In this document: positions 54,801 to 64,000 of the stretch, in pieces
Position numbering within the stretch: the stretch's first letter is position 1
How the letters are laid out: the number at the start of each line of letters is the position of its first letter
Assembly (NCBI GenBank): GCA_023055425.1
Contig: JALGPY010000002.1
Location: 123,640,088 to 123,704,087 of the forward strand
Direction: 5' to 3'
Source of the DNA: Linanthus parryae
Taxonomy: Eukaryota > Streptophyta > Magnoliopsida > Ericales > Polemoniaceae
Length of the DNA stretch: 64,000 nt
Notes under the pieces: model-generated
Database searches by the model: none
Seen by the model: the letters and a program-made list of their open reading frames with translations, nothing else
What the model was told of the DNA's origin: nothing
Translations under genes and position numbers: made by a program

Positions 54801-57800
54801 TCTCAATTTATTAACCTTGCGGTGTCCACTAGGTCAAACCACTATCTTTGACTCAAATAAAGTCATCCCAACTCTAAATTCAAAGGATAATCTCAAATTT
54901 TTAACGTTGCGGAGTCCACTAGCTCAAACCACTACTTTTGACCAAATAAAGTCATTTAAAAATTCTAAATTCAAAGGTTAATCTTAAATTTTTAGCGTTG
55001 AAGTGTCCACTAGCTCAAACCACTACTACTGATCAAATAAAGTCATCGACCAATTCTAAAGTCAAAGGTTAATCTCAAATTTTTAGCGTTGCAGTGTCCA
55101 CTAGCTCAAACCACTACTTTTGACCAAACAAAGTCATCGTCCAACTTTAAAGTATAAGGTTAATCTCAAATTTTTAACGTTGTGGTGTCCACTAGGACAA
55201 ACCACTACTTTTGGTCCTAAAGTCGGCGACCATCTCTAAAGTCAAAGGTTAATCGAAATTTTTTCACGTTGCGGTGTTCAGTAGCTCAAACCAATACTTC
55301 AGAAACTAAAGTCATCGACGAACTCTAAAGTCAAAGGTTAATCTCAAATTTTTAATGTCGCGGTGTCCACTAGGTCTAACCACTTCTTTTGGTCACATAA
55401 ACTCATCGACCAACTCTGTAGTCAATGGTTAATCTCAAAATTTTAACGTTGTGGTGTCCACTAGCTCAAACCACTACTTTTGGTCTAATAAAGTCATCGG
55501 CCAACTCTAAAATCAATGGTTAATCTAAAAATTTTAACGTTGCGGTGTCCATTAGGTCAAACCACTACTTTTGGTCAATAGAGTCATCGACCAACTCTAA
55601 AGTCAAAGGTTAATCTCAATTTATTAACGTTGCGGTGTCCACTAGCTCAAACCACTATCTTTGAGTCAAATAATGTCATCCCAACTCTAAAGTCAAAGGT
55701 TAATCTCATATTTGTAACGTTGTCGTGTCCACTAGCTTAAGCCACTAGTTTTTACCTAATACAGTCATTGACCAATTCTAAGGTCAAAGGTTGATCTCAA
55801 ATTTTTAGCGTTGCAGTGTCCACTAGCTCAAACCATTAATTTTCGTCAAATAAATTCATTGACCAACTCTAAAGTCAAAGGTTAATCTTAAATTTTTAAC
55901 GTTGCGGTGTCCCCTAGGTCAAACCACTACTTTTGGTCAAATAAAGTCATCGACAAACTCTAAAGTCAAAGGTTAATAGCAAAATTTTAACGTTGCGATG
56001 TCCAATATCTCAAACCACTACATTGGTCAAATAAAGTCAACGACCAACTCTAACGTCAAAGGTTAATCTCAAATTTTTAGCGTTGCAGTGTCCTTTGGGT
56101 CAAACCACTACTTTTGGTCAAACAAAGTCAACGACCAACTCTAAAATCAATTATTAATCTAAAATTTTAAACGTTGCGGTGCCCATTAGGTCAAACCACT
56201 ACTTTTGGTCAATAAAGTCCTCGAACAACTCTAAAGTCAAAGGTTAATCTCAATTTATTAACCTTGCGGTGTCCACTAGGTCAAACCACTATCTTTGACT
56301 CAAATAAAGTCATCCCAACTCTAAATTCAAAGGATAATCTCGAATTTTTTACGTTGCGGAGTCCATTAGCTCGAACCACAACTTTTGACCAAATAAAGTC
56401 ATTGAACAATTCTAAAGTCAAAGGTTAATCTCAAATTTTTAGCGTTGCAGTGTCCACTAGCTGAAACCACTACTTTTGATCAAATAAAGTCATCGACCAA
56501 TTCTAAAGTCAAAGGTTAATCTCAAATTTTTAGCGTTGCAGTGTCCACTAGCTCAAACCACTACTTTTGACCAAACAAAGTCATCGTCCAACTTTAAAGT
56601 ACAAGGTTAATCTAAAAATTTTAACGTTGTGGTGTCCACAAGGACAAACCACTACTTTTGGTCCTAAAGTCGTCGACCATCTCTAAAGTCAAAGGTTAAT
56701 CAAAATTTTTTAACGTTGCGGTGTTCAGTAGCTCAAACCACTACTTTGGAAACTAAAGTCATCGACCAACTCTAAAGTCAAAGGTTAATCTCAAATTTTT
56801 AACGCCGCGGTGTCCACTAGGTCTAACCACTTCTTTTGGTCACATAAACTCATCGACCAACTCTGAAGTCAATGGTTAATCTCAAATTTTTAACGTTGTG
56901 GTGTCCACTAGCTCAAACCACTACTTTTGACCAAATAAAGTGATTGAACAATTCTAAATTCAAAGGTTAATCTTATATATTTAGCGTTGAAGTGTCCACT
57001 AGCTCAAACCACAACTTATGATCAAATAAAGTGATCAACCAATTCTAAAGTCAAAGGTTAATCTTAAATTTTTAGCGTTGCAGTGTCCACTAGCTTTAAC
57101 CACTACTTTTGACCAAACAAAGTCATCGTCCAACATTAAATTACAAGGTTAATCTCAAATTTTTAACGTTGTGGTGTCCACTAGGACAAACCACTACTTT
57201 TGGTCAAATAAAGTCATCGACCAACTCTAAAATCAATGGTTAATCTAAAAAATTTAACGTTGCGGTGTCCATTAGGTCAAACCACTACTTTTGGTCAATA
57301 GAGTCATCGACCAACTCTAAAGTCAAAGGTTAATCTCAATTTATTAACGTTGCGGTACCCACTAGATCAAACCACCATCTTTGAGTCAAATAATGTCATC
57401 CCAACTCTAAAGTCATAGGTTAATCTCAAATTTGTAACGTTGCCGTGTCCACTAGCTTAAGCCACTAGTTTTTACCAAATACAGTCATTGACCAATTCTA
57501 AAGTCAAAGGTAAATCTCAAATTTTTGGCGTTGCAGTGTTCACTAGCTCAAACCATTAATTTTAGTCAAATAAATTCATCGACCAACTCTAAAGTCAAAG
57601 GTTAATCTTAAATTTTTAATGTTGCGGTGTCCCCTAGGTCAAACTACTACTTTTGGTCAAATATAGTCATCGACCAACTCTAAAGTCAAAGGGTAATAGC
57701 AAAATTTTAACGTTGCAGTGTCCAATAGCTCAAACCACTACATTGGTCAAATAAAGTCATCGACCAACTCTAACGTCAATGGTTAATCTCAAATTTTTAG

Positions 57801-58016
57801 CGTTGCAGTGTCCTTTGGGTCAAACCACTACTTTTGGTCAAACAAAGTCATCGACCAACTCTAAAATCAATTATTAATCTAAAATTTTAAACGTTGCGGT
57901 GCCCATTAGGTCAAACCACTACTTTTGGTCAATAAAGTCATCGAACAACTCTAAAGTCATAGGTTAATCTCAATTTATTAACGTTGCGGTGTCCACTAGG
58001 TCAAACCACTACTTTT
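45888..58016 (+). repeat. Satellite array, block 4, regular 16-monomer higher-order repeat
   Basis: About 134 monomers. The anchor ACTTCAG or ACTTTGG after TTCAGTAGCTCAAACC lies at 46621, 48068, 49512, 50959, 52403, 53849, 55296 and 56743, spacing 1,444-1,447. The first unit after the LINE lacks one monomer (junction near 46150-46180). Two neighbouring units, about 51.3-52.7 and 52.7-54.2 kb, share private variants and are nearly identical. No coding or RNA feature. Confidence 0.98.
58000..58016. repeat. Target-site duplication (left copy) of the LINE at 58017-63740
   Basis: GTCAAACCACTACTTTT, also at 63741-63757. The right flank keeps GTCAAACC, where the usual monomer before TTTTGACCAAAC has GCTCAAACC, which supports a real duplication rather than phase chance. 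Confidence 0.85.
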
Positions 58017-58071
58017 TTTTTTGGGGTAAGTTTAAATATATTGAAAGACAGCAATTAATACAGGTTTACAA

Positions 58072-58083
58072 GGGGCATTCCCC
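58072..58083. other. Conserved hairpin in the LINE 3' UTR
   Basis: GGGG-CATT-CCCC, identical to that of the element at 40129. Confidence 0.6.
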
Positions 58084-58127
58084 AGGTAAAGCTACAACAC
58101 AACCTGAGCCAGAGCTAGGCTACCAAA

Positions 58128-61100
58128 TCAAACAAGACCCCATTGTCTGCTGATACTGACTAGCTGAACATGGTGTAAAATGTGATGATTTTGTAATCTA
58201 GCTCTAACAGCAAGAGAGACATTCCTAACTATACATTGGGGAGGTGTTACTGTGAGCTTGAAGACTTTGTCATTTCTGGCTCTCCAAATGAAGTAGATAG
58301 CAGCTGAGAAGCAAATTTTCCTAGCCATCATGATAGGTGCATTTCCTTTCCATTCCTCACTCAGTTCTTGCAGCAACTCAGTCCAAGTAGTAACCTGCTG
58401 GAAATCAAAATCAAAGAAGTTCCAAATCTGTGCAGCATAGTTACAAGTGAGAAAGATATGGGTGTGGTTTTCTTCAAACAGACCACACAAAGGACATAGG
58501 TGGTCAGTGTCAATGTTCCACTGGAGGAGTCTGTCCTTGGTACTGAGTCTCTCCCATCCAGCAAGCCACAAGATGAATGAAAACCTGGGAATATGGCCTT
58601 TAAACCAACATAGACTTGTCCAGTTGACAACAGGGCCCCTGTTTCTGACAATTTGCCAAGCAGAGCTAGTAGTATAGCAGCCACTTGGATCAGCTTTCCA
58701 AATAATTTTGTCTTCTTGAGCATTTGGAGGAGGAATCTGCAGAGAAAGGGGAGAAACTTCTCTCATGTAATGGCTGTTTGGACTTGGCCATTGCCATTGA
58801 CCATTGCAGATGATAGTGCTAACTTTGGCATCCTTAGGCAGAGCTGCCTCAAATAAGATTCTTTCATTAGTTTGTGGAAGAATAGAGCCCCCTGGCAGCC
58901 AGGAATCATACCATAAGAAAGTGGAATTGCCATTTCCCACCTTGTGTTGAATATAGGGTCTATAAGTCTCCTTTAAGCTGATAATTTTCCTCCAAATCCA
59001 AGAGATATTTCCAGTAGCCTTGATCCTCCAGAAAGCTCTTCCTCTGACTAAGTACGTGTGTGCCCATTTGTTCCAGTAAGAGTTGCTGTCTGGGTTCAAA
59101 ATGGACCAAAGGTGTTTGCCAATTGCAGATTTGTTCCACAGTTTTGTATTCTTCAGACCCTCCTTCATTATATGGGAGACAGATCATGTCCCAAGCAACC
59201 TTTGCCCCTGTGTGCTTCATATCTTGGCCAGACCAGAGGAAGTTTCTCATGAGAGCTTCCATATCTTTGTGAACTTTGACAGGGACGATAAACATGGTGG
59301 ACCAGTACACCTGCAAAGAGAATAACATGGTTTTGACAAGTTGTAGCCTCCCTGCATAAGAGAGGTATTTCACTGTCCAACTTTTAATTCTGCTCAATAT
59401 CCTGTCAATAATAGATTTACAATCTGCATATTTGAGCTTAGTGGTAATAAGGGGCACACCAAGGTACTTGATAGGGAGGGAACCTGGTTGAAACTGAAGA
59501 GAATCAATAATAGCTTGAAGCAGGTCAGTAGGGGTGCCAGAGAAGAAGATATGGCTCTTGTTGGTGTTGGGGTGTAAACCTGAGAGAGAAGAGAAAATTT
59601 GCATCCCTTCTTTCATGAGATTTGTGGACTTCTCATCCCCATTGCAATATACCATAAGATCATCAGCAAAACACAAATTGACAATCTTTTCTTTTTGACA
59701 CCTCCAGTGGTAAGTAAAGTCAGGGTTGCAAGCTTGAGAGTGGAGAATACCTGACAGAACATCCATACATATGACAAAAAGGTAAGGGGACAGGGGGTCC
59801 CCTTGCCTCAGCCCTCTAGTACCCCTGAAAAACCCATGTAGCTCACCATTGATGCTGACTGAGAAACTGGGGGTGCAGACACATTCTCTGATCCATTCAA
59901 TCATCTGAGGAGGGAACTCAAAACAGCTAAGAGTGGAGAGCAAGAAAGACCATTGAACATGGTCATAGGCCTTCATGAGGTCTATTTTCATGGTACATCT
60001 ACTTCCATGGTTATCAAGGTGGTAGTTTCTCAGCAGCTCCTGGGAAAGGAAGACATTGTCAGCAATGTTTCTGCCTTTGATGAAGGCAGATTGGGATGGG
60101 TGGATTAAATCAGGGAGCACATCCATAATTCTGTTAGCTATTATCTTAGCTATGACTTTGTAGATGGTGGTGCAGCAAGAGATGGGTCTAAAGTCAGCCA
60201 CTTTACTAGGATTTGGAACTTTTGGGACAAGGGCTATGGTGGTGACATTAATGGCTTTGAGGAGCTGTCCTGACTCAAAGAATTCCAACACAGCATTAAT
60301 AGCATCCTCTTTAACTAATCCCCAGGTTTGCTTGAAGAAGCTTGCAGGGTATCCATCAGGGCCAGGAGCCTTGTTAGAGGGAAGAGACATGAACACAGCT
60401 TCCACTTCCTCTCTGGTAATAGGTCTCATCATATTGAGCTGCTGAGACTGAGAGACTTTAGATCTTATGAAAGGCATTATCTGAGAAGGTTGCACATGGT
60501 GATCATTGTTCTGAGGGCCAAGAAGCTTAGTGAAATAGTCAATGAATTCCACTTTGAGCTGTTTAGGATCAGTGGTGAGCACACATGTAGAAGTAGTAAT
60601 TGCAGTGATTCTGTTGTGAGCTTGTCTTGTCTTGACTGTTTTGTAGAAATAGGAGTTATTTCCATCACCAAGGTTAATCCATTTGTCCCTAGCTTTTTGC
60701 TTGTAGAAACTCTCCTCAGCCCTTGCATAATGGGTGTACTGCTGCACCAAAACTTTCTCAAGTTTCCTCAAATTTTGGTCAGTAGGATTTTGGTCAATAT
60801 CTTGCTGACATTGTTCCATAGCTGCTTTGCTGTCCAAAGTTCTCTGTCTGATATTGCTGAACTGTTCTTTATTGAGCTGTTTGAGGTGGGGTTTAAGGTT
60901 CTTGAGCTTACTTGTAAGGATAAACTGTCTTGTCCCCTCAATAGTGGTGTTCCAGCTGGCTTGCACAATAGATTGGTAGTTCTGGTGCTGAGTCCACATA
61001 TCAAAGAACCTGAATGGTTTCCCTTGTTGTTGAACCACCAAACCAGTATCCACAATCATAGGGGTGTGGTCAGAAGTGAGCATGGGGGTGAATCTGGCAT

Positions 61101-61746
61101 AGGCAGAAGGGAAAGTGCTGTCCCATTCCTCATTAATGAGCACTCTATCAATCTTCTTTGAGATGATGTTGTGAGGTTGTTTGTTTGACCAGGTGAAGTA
61201 ATGGCCACTGTGTCTGAGGTCCATGAGCTCACAGTCATAAATGCAGTCATTTAGTTCTTCACAGTAGGAGCACCAGTTTACAGCACCTCCTAGACTCTCA
61301 TTTCTGTGCCTTTGTGCATTGAAATCCCCCAGGACAGTCCATGGTAAGTTGCTACACCCTCCTGCAAGAGAAGAGAGGTCTCTCCACAAAGATCTTCTCT
61401 CCACATAGTTTTTAGAGCCATAGATAAATGTTACAAAAATGTCAGTGGCAGAGGCTAGATGGGAAACTTTACAATGAATAAATTGAGAAGTTTCTCTAAT
61501 CTTCAAGACTTTCACAATTCTGGGATTCCAAATAACCAAAATTCTCCCCATGGGATGGGTGGATAGATTGTGGATAAAATGCCAATTATTAGCAACATTT
61601 TTGGTGACCAACTCAACATTTGGTTCTTTGACTTTTGTTTCAATAAGACCCAATAAGCAAAGCTTAAAGTCTCTAACAATGTTTTTGGCATCAATTTGTC
61701 TAATGGGGTCATTTAGGCCCCTAGTATTCCAAGCTCCAAGGATCAT
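58128..61746 (-). pseudogene. LINE ORF2 (endonuclease, RT, zf-RVT) with a single frameshift
   Basis: From the ATG at 61746 (MILGAWNTRGLN) the frame is open for about 860 codons, then shifts at a G-rich spot near 59158-59166 after YNEGG, where one base appears extra. The next frame (59168-58128) carries the rest. Endonuclease: GLIETKVK, LGDFNAQRHRNE, TSDHTPMIV. RT: NKAPGPDGYPASFFK, DFRPISCCTTIYK, DLMKAYDHVQW, RQGDPLSPYLF, LCFADDLMVY. Past the shift: zf-RVT with CWFKGHIPRFSFILWLA and CPLCGLFEENHTHIFLTC. Total span equals about 1,206 codons, matching the intact ORF2. As it stands the product would keep endonuclease and RT core but lose the C-terminal domain, so it is probably inactive. Confidence 0.94.
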
Positions 61747-61783
61747 GGAAAACTACAAAAGGACAAAAGAGGGAGGAAAGGGA

Positions 61784-63505
61784 TCACCTCCTTAACCTGG
61801 GGCTGCTCCTAGCCCTAGGGTTTAGCCTATTGGCCTGTCTCTGCCCCCCCTTATGGGATTGAGGGGGGGTGTTCTTCTTCTTATGTTTTTTGCTGATATA
61901 GGGAGTCCAAAGCTGCTCTTCTGTGTTTTGGGTAGTAGTGGTGGTAGTGTTGGTAGTATTAAGCTCAATGTTAGAGGAGAGCTCATCCAATCCCACAAAA
62001 CTGTCTTCATTGCTTTCTTGGTTGGTCTCTTGGGATGGAGATTGTGTGACTGTGACAGTGAGCTCATGTGAGGGAGATTGAGTGGCTGTGTAGCCATGTG
62101 TGTCACTAGCATAGCCATCATTAACCACTGGAGAGTCCACAAAGTTGTCCATATACATGGACTTAGTGTGATCAATAGGGATGTCCTCTTCACTGCCTTC
62201 ATTACAAATTTGGTCCTCCTCATCAGCTATGTCTTCCAGGGCTATGAATCTAGAGGTTACTTGTGAGGGAATGGGTTTTGAGATAGTTGTGAGTTGATCA
62301 AGAATGTTAATATGAGTTGTAACCAAGGGTGGTTTCTGGATTGTTCTCCAGTCAGGGGATGGTTGGGGAATATTCTCTGTGGTTACATGAATGGGGAGTT
62401 GGCTCTGGGGCTGTGGCTGTGGTGTGGCTGCATTAACAGAGAGCTCAGCTTCCTTGGGTTCTTCCTCAGGTGGTTTTGGTCTCCATTCCATCTTGCTAGG
62501 ATTACAATTGTGTCCAAAAACTTCACACTTCCTACAAATAGGAGGGAGAGGGGGAGCCTCAATGTAGACATCAACCTCTTCACCATCTTCATCAAAAGCT
62601 TTAAACTGTTTTGGGATGATTGTGCTTGTATCAATTTCAATACAAGCTCTAGCAAAAGAAATTCTACTTCTCTCTTTGGTTTGTTTATCTGTGCATAGTG
62701 GCTTACAAAAAGGGCTGCAAACATAGCCAAGGCCTTCCTCATCCCACAGTTCAATAGGCAAGTTATATAGTCTGATCCAAATAGGTATCCTGTGGTGGTT
62801 AATCTTGGACATGTTTAGCATTGGAGTCCATTGCTTTAACATCAATGGTCTACTACCAATGTGCCAAGGTCCTCCCTCCAGCACTTCAAGGCATTCTTGG
62901 ACAGTGTCAAAATGAAATAGGTAGACTCCTTCATCATTTGCTTGAACCTTTCTAAGGCCTGCCTTTCCCCACAAAGCTTCAACAGAGTCTTTCATATAGC
63001 TAAATCCAAATCTCTTGCCTAATGTGTAATCAACTAAGCAAGAAGAGAAAGAGCTGCCTTTCTTAGCTAAGTCTCTTGGAATAAACAGCTTACCATCAAC
63101 AAACCTGGCCTGTGGATTGACCTTCAGCTTAAATCCTTGCCTAATGCCTTGTGTTGTCTTCTCCTTCCAAGTGCTAGATGTCTGGCCTTCATAATGAGCT
63201 GGGGCTGTGCTAGATTGGCCTGGGAGGGGTGGGAAATCCCTTTCCAAATCCTGCCTGATAGCATCATGGTTCTTCAATGGGATCTCATAAGAGTGGGTGG
63301 GAAGATAGCTAGGATGAATCGAAGCTTTTCCTGCATTTGGGTTCTGGATCTGAGGTGGAAATCCAGTGTCCAATGAAGTTTCTGCCTCCATGGATTTGTG
63401 CTCTGAGTAGGTTTTGTGGTGAGGGTATGGAGTTGGAGGATCTCCCGTGATTCTATCCAACAAAATCTCCTGTTCGGCCGGAGAAGCCTGACGGCCACCG
63501 GACAT
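61784..63505 (-). CDS. LINE ORF1 protein: DUF4283 and zinc knuckle (open)
   Basis: A 573-residue protein from the ATG at 63505 (MSGGRQASP). Order: polar, Pro-rich N-terminus (TPYPHHK, IHPSYLPTHSYEIPLK at about 63-78, FPPLPGQ at 91-97); DUF4283 core about 148-295 (SCLVDYTLGKRFGF, EGVYLFHFDTVQECLEVLEG, GGPWHIGSRPLMLKQWTP, IPIWIRLYNLPIELW); zinc knuckle CRKCEVFGHNC at 324-334; a Gln/Thr-rich and acidic region including a run of threonines; basic end RLNPRARSSPRLRR. The role, by family, is RNA binding in the retrotransposition particle. It is open throughout although ORF2 of the same element is frameshifted, so the protein could still be made. Confidence 0.92.
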   Translation of the reverse strand: MSGGRQASPAEQEILLDRITGDPPTPYPHHKTYSEHKSMEAETSLDTGFPPQIQNPNAGKASIHPSYLPTHSYEIPLKNHDAIRQDLERDFPPLPGQSSTAPAHYEGQTSSTWKEKTTQGIRQGFKLKVNPQARFVDGKLFIPRDLAKKGSSFSSCLVDYTLGKRFGFSYMKDSVEALWGKAGLRKVQANDEGVYLFHFDTVQECLEVLEGGPWHIGSRPLMLKQWTPMLNMSKINHHRIPIWIRLYNLPIELWDEEGLGYVCSPFCKPLCTDKQTKERSRISFARACIEIDTSTIIPKQFKAFDEDGEEVDVYIEAPPLPPICRKCEVFGHNCNPSKMEWRPKPPEEEPKEAELSVNAATPQPQPQSQLPIHVTTENIPQPSPDWRTIQKPPLVTTHINILDQLTTISKPIPSQVTSRFIALEDIADEEDQICNEGSEEDIPIDHTKSMYMDNFVDSPVVNDGYASDTHGYTATQSPSHELTVTVTQSPSQETNQESNEDSFVGLDELSSNIELNTTNTTTTTTQNTEEQLWTPYISKKHKKKNTPPQSHKGGQRQANRLNPRARSSPRLRR

Positions 63506-63740
63506 GGCTTCCAGCGACCAAGCAGAAGAACAAAGCTGTCACCAAACCAGGAACATGACAAGATGGGTACTTGAAATGAAGAGGTTGATGAAGTGAGTTC
63601 AGAACTGCGAGGGAAAAAGGGATTCAAAATCTAAGAAGAACAAGATCTAGCAAAGATCAAACCGGTTCTAGAGGTAGGTGGGAAAAGATGAGAGAGGAGA
63701 GAGCATTTTCTCTCTCTAGAACTTTTTTGGACCTGCTTCC
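63506..63740 (-). promoter_or_regulatory. LINE 5' UTR of the element at 58017-63740
   Basis: About 235 bases. It shares with the element at 40129 the blocks AAACCGG, GATCTWGC/ACA and, near the tip, TTCTAGAGAGAGAAAATGC (about 63693-63722). No clear TATA element. Confidence 0.5.
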
Positions 63741-64000
63741 GTCAAACCACTACTTTTGACCAAACAAAGTCATCGTCCAACTTTAAAGTACAAGGTTACT
63801 CTCAAATTTTTAACGTTGTGGTGTTCACTAGGACAAACCACTACTTTTGGTCCTAAAGTCGTCGACCATCTCTAAAGTCAAAGGTTAATCGAAAATTTTT
63901 AACGTTGCGGTGTTCAGCAGCTCAAACCACTACATTGGAAACTAAAGTCATCGACCAACTCTAAAGTCAAAGGTTAATCTCAAATTTTTAATGCCGCGGT
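63741..64000 (+). repeat. Satellite array, block 5, runs off the window
   Basis: Almost three monomers of the higher-order repeat, including the TTCAG-AGCTCAAACCAC anchor monomer (near 63912-63940). Confidence 0.97.

Larger units (their letters stand above)
58017..63740 (-). mobile_element. Full-length LINE (L1-type) with one frameshift in ORF2
   Basis: A minus-strand element of about 5.72 kb flanked by 17-bp GTCAAACCACTACTTTT at 58000-58016 and 63741-63757. Parts: 5' leader with TTCTAGAGAGAGAAAATGC (near 63711), ORF1 (61784-63505), a 37-base gap, ORF2 (58128-61746, one frameshift), a 3' UTR of about 105 bases with the GGGG-CATT-CCCC hairpin, and a T run on plus (58013-58022). Related to the LINE at 40129 by UTR layout, but its proteins clearly differ, so it is not a recent copy of that element. 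It sits at the same position of the satellite monomer. Confidence 0.96.

Noticed and set aside
15180..64000. CENP-B-box-like motif in the satellite (around CGTTGCGGTGTCC)
   Set aside because: It does not fit the box pattern well enough, and centromere function cannot be judged from sequence alone.

Overview
This 64 kb window is nuclear DNA of a flowering plant (probably a eudicot; the species cannot be named from the sequence). It looks like pericentromeric or other heterochromatin. I found no host protein gene, tRNA, rRNA or bacterial-type feature. Everything recognisable is one tandem satellite plus transposable elements inserted into it: L1-type LINEs with a DUF4283/zinc-knuckle ORF1 and an endonuclease/RT/zf-RVT ORF2, a Sirevirus-like Copia element with an extra env-like ORF, an internally deleted Gypsy element, and a short terminal-inverted-repeat DNA transposon.

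Layout. 1-5720 is a retroelement junkyard: a LINE 5' end (1 to about 690), an inverted Copia RT fragment (+ strand), a Copia gag start, primer-binding site, LTR and polypurine tract (- strand), then a decayed env-like ORF that carries a 5'-truncated LINE (3016-4011) with a 17-bp target duplication. 5721-8259 is diverged satellite holding an 891-bp hAT-like MITE (7112-8002). 8260-15179 is a Gypsy element whose short coding remnant is split by a nested, nearly full-length but decayed LINE (9629-14974). 15180-64000 is satellite, interrupted by a 5'-truncated LINE (31761-33694) and two full-length LINEs (40129-45887 and 58017-63740).

The satellite monomer is about 91 bp. From about 21.2 kb onward it is organised as a 16-monomer higher-order repeat of about 1,445 bp, seen at least 15 times. 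A block of about 9.3 kb (15425-24745) is repeated almost exactly at 25665-36915, and the LINE at 31761 sits only in the second copy. Other local periods (3-mer, 8-mer, a 143-bp off-register duplication, a 69-bp short monomer) record repeated unequal exchange.

How the parts relate. The two full-length LINEs entered the satellite at the same monomer position, after the T-run of CTACTTTT, and in the same orientation. This fits a T-rich endonuclease site that the + strand of each monomer offers. The LINE at 40129-45887 has both reading frames open, flanking 16-bp target duplications and intact visible catalytic motifs, so it is a candidate for a recently active element. The LINE at 58017-63740 is intact except for one frameshift late in ORF2. 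All LINEs, the Copia LTR/env part and the Gypsy element lie on the - strand; only the Copia RT fragment is on +. Element and block edges were read by eye and may be off by a few bases to tens of bases.
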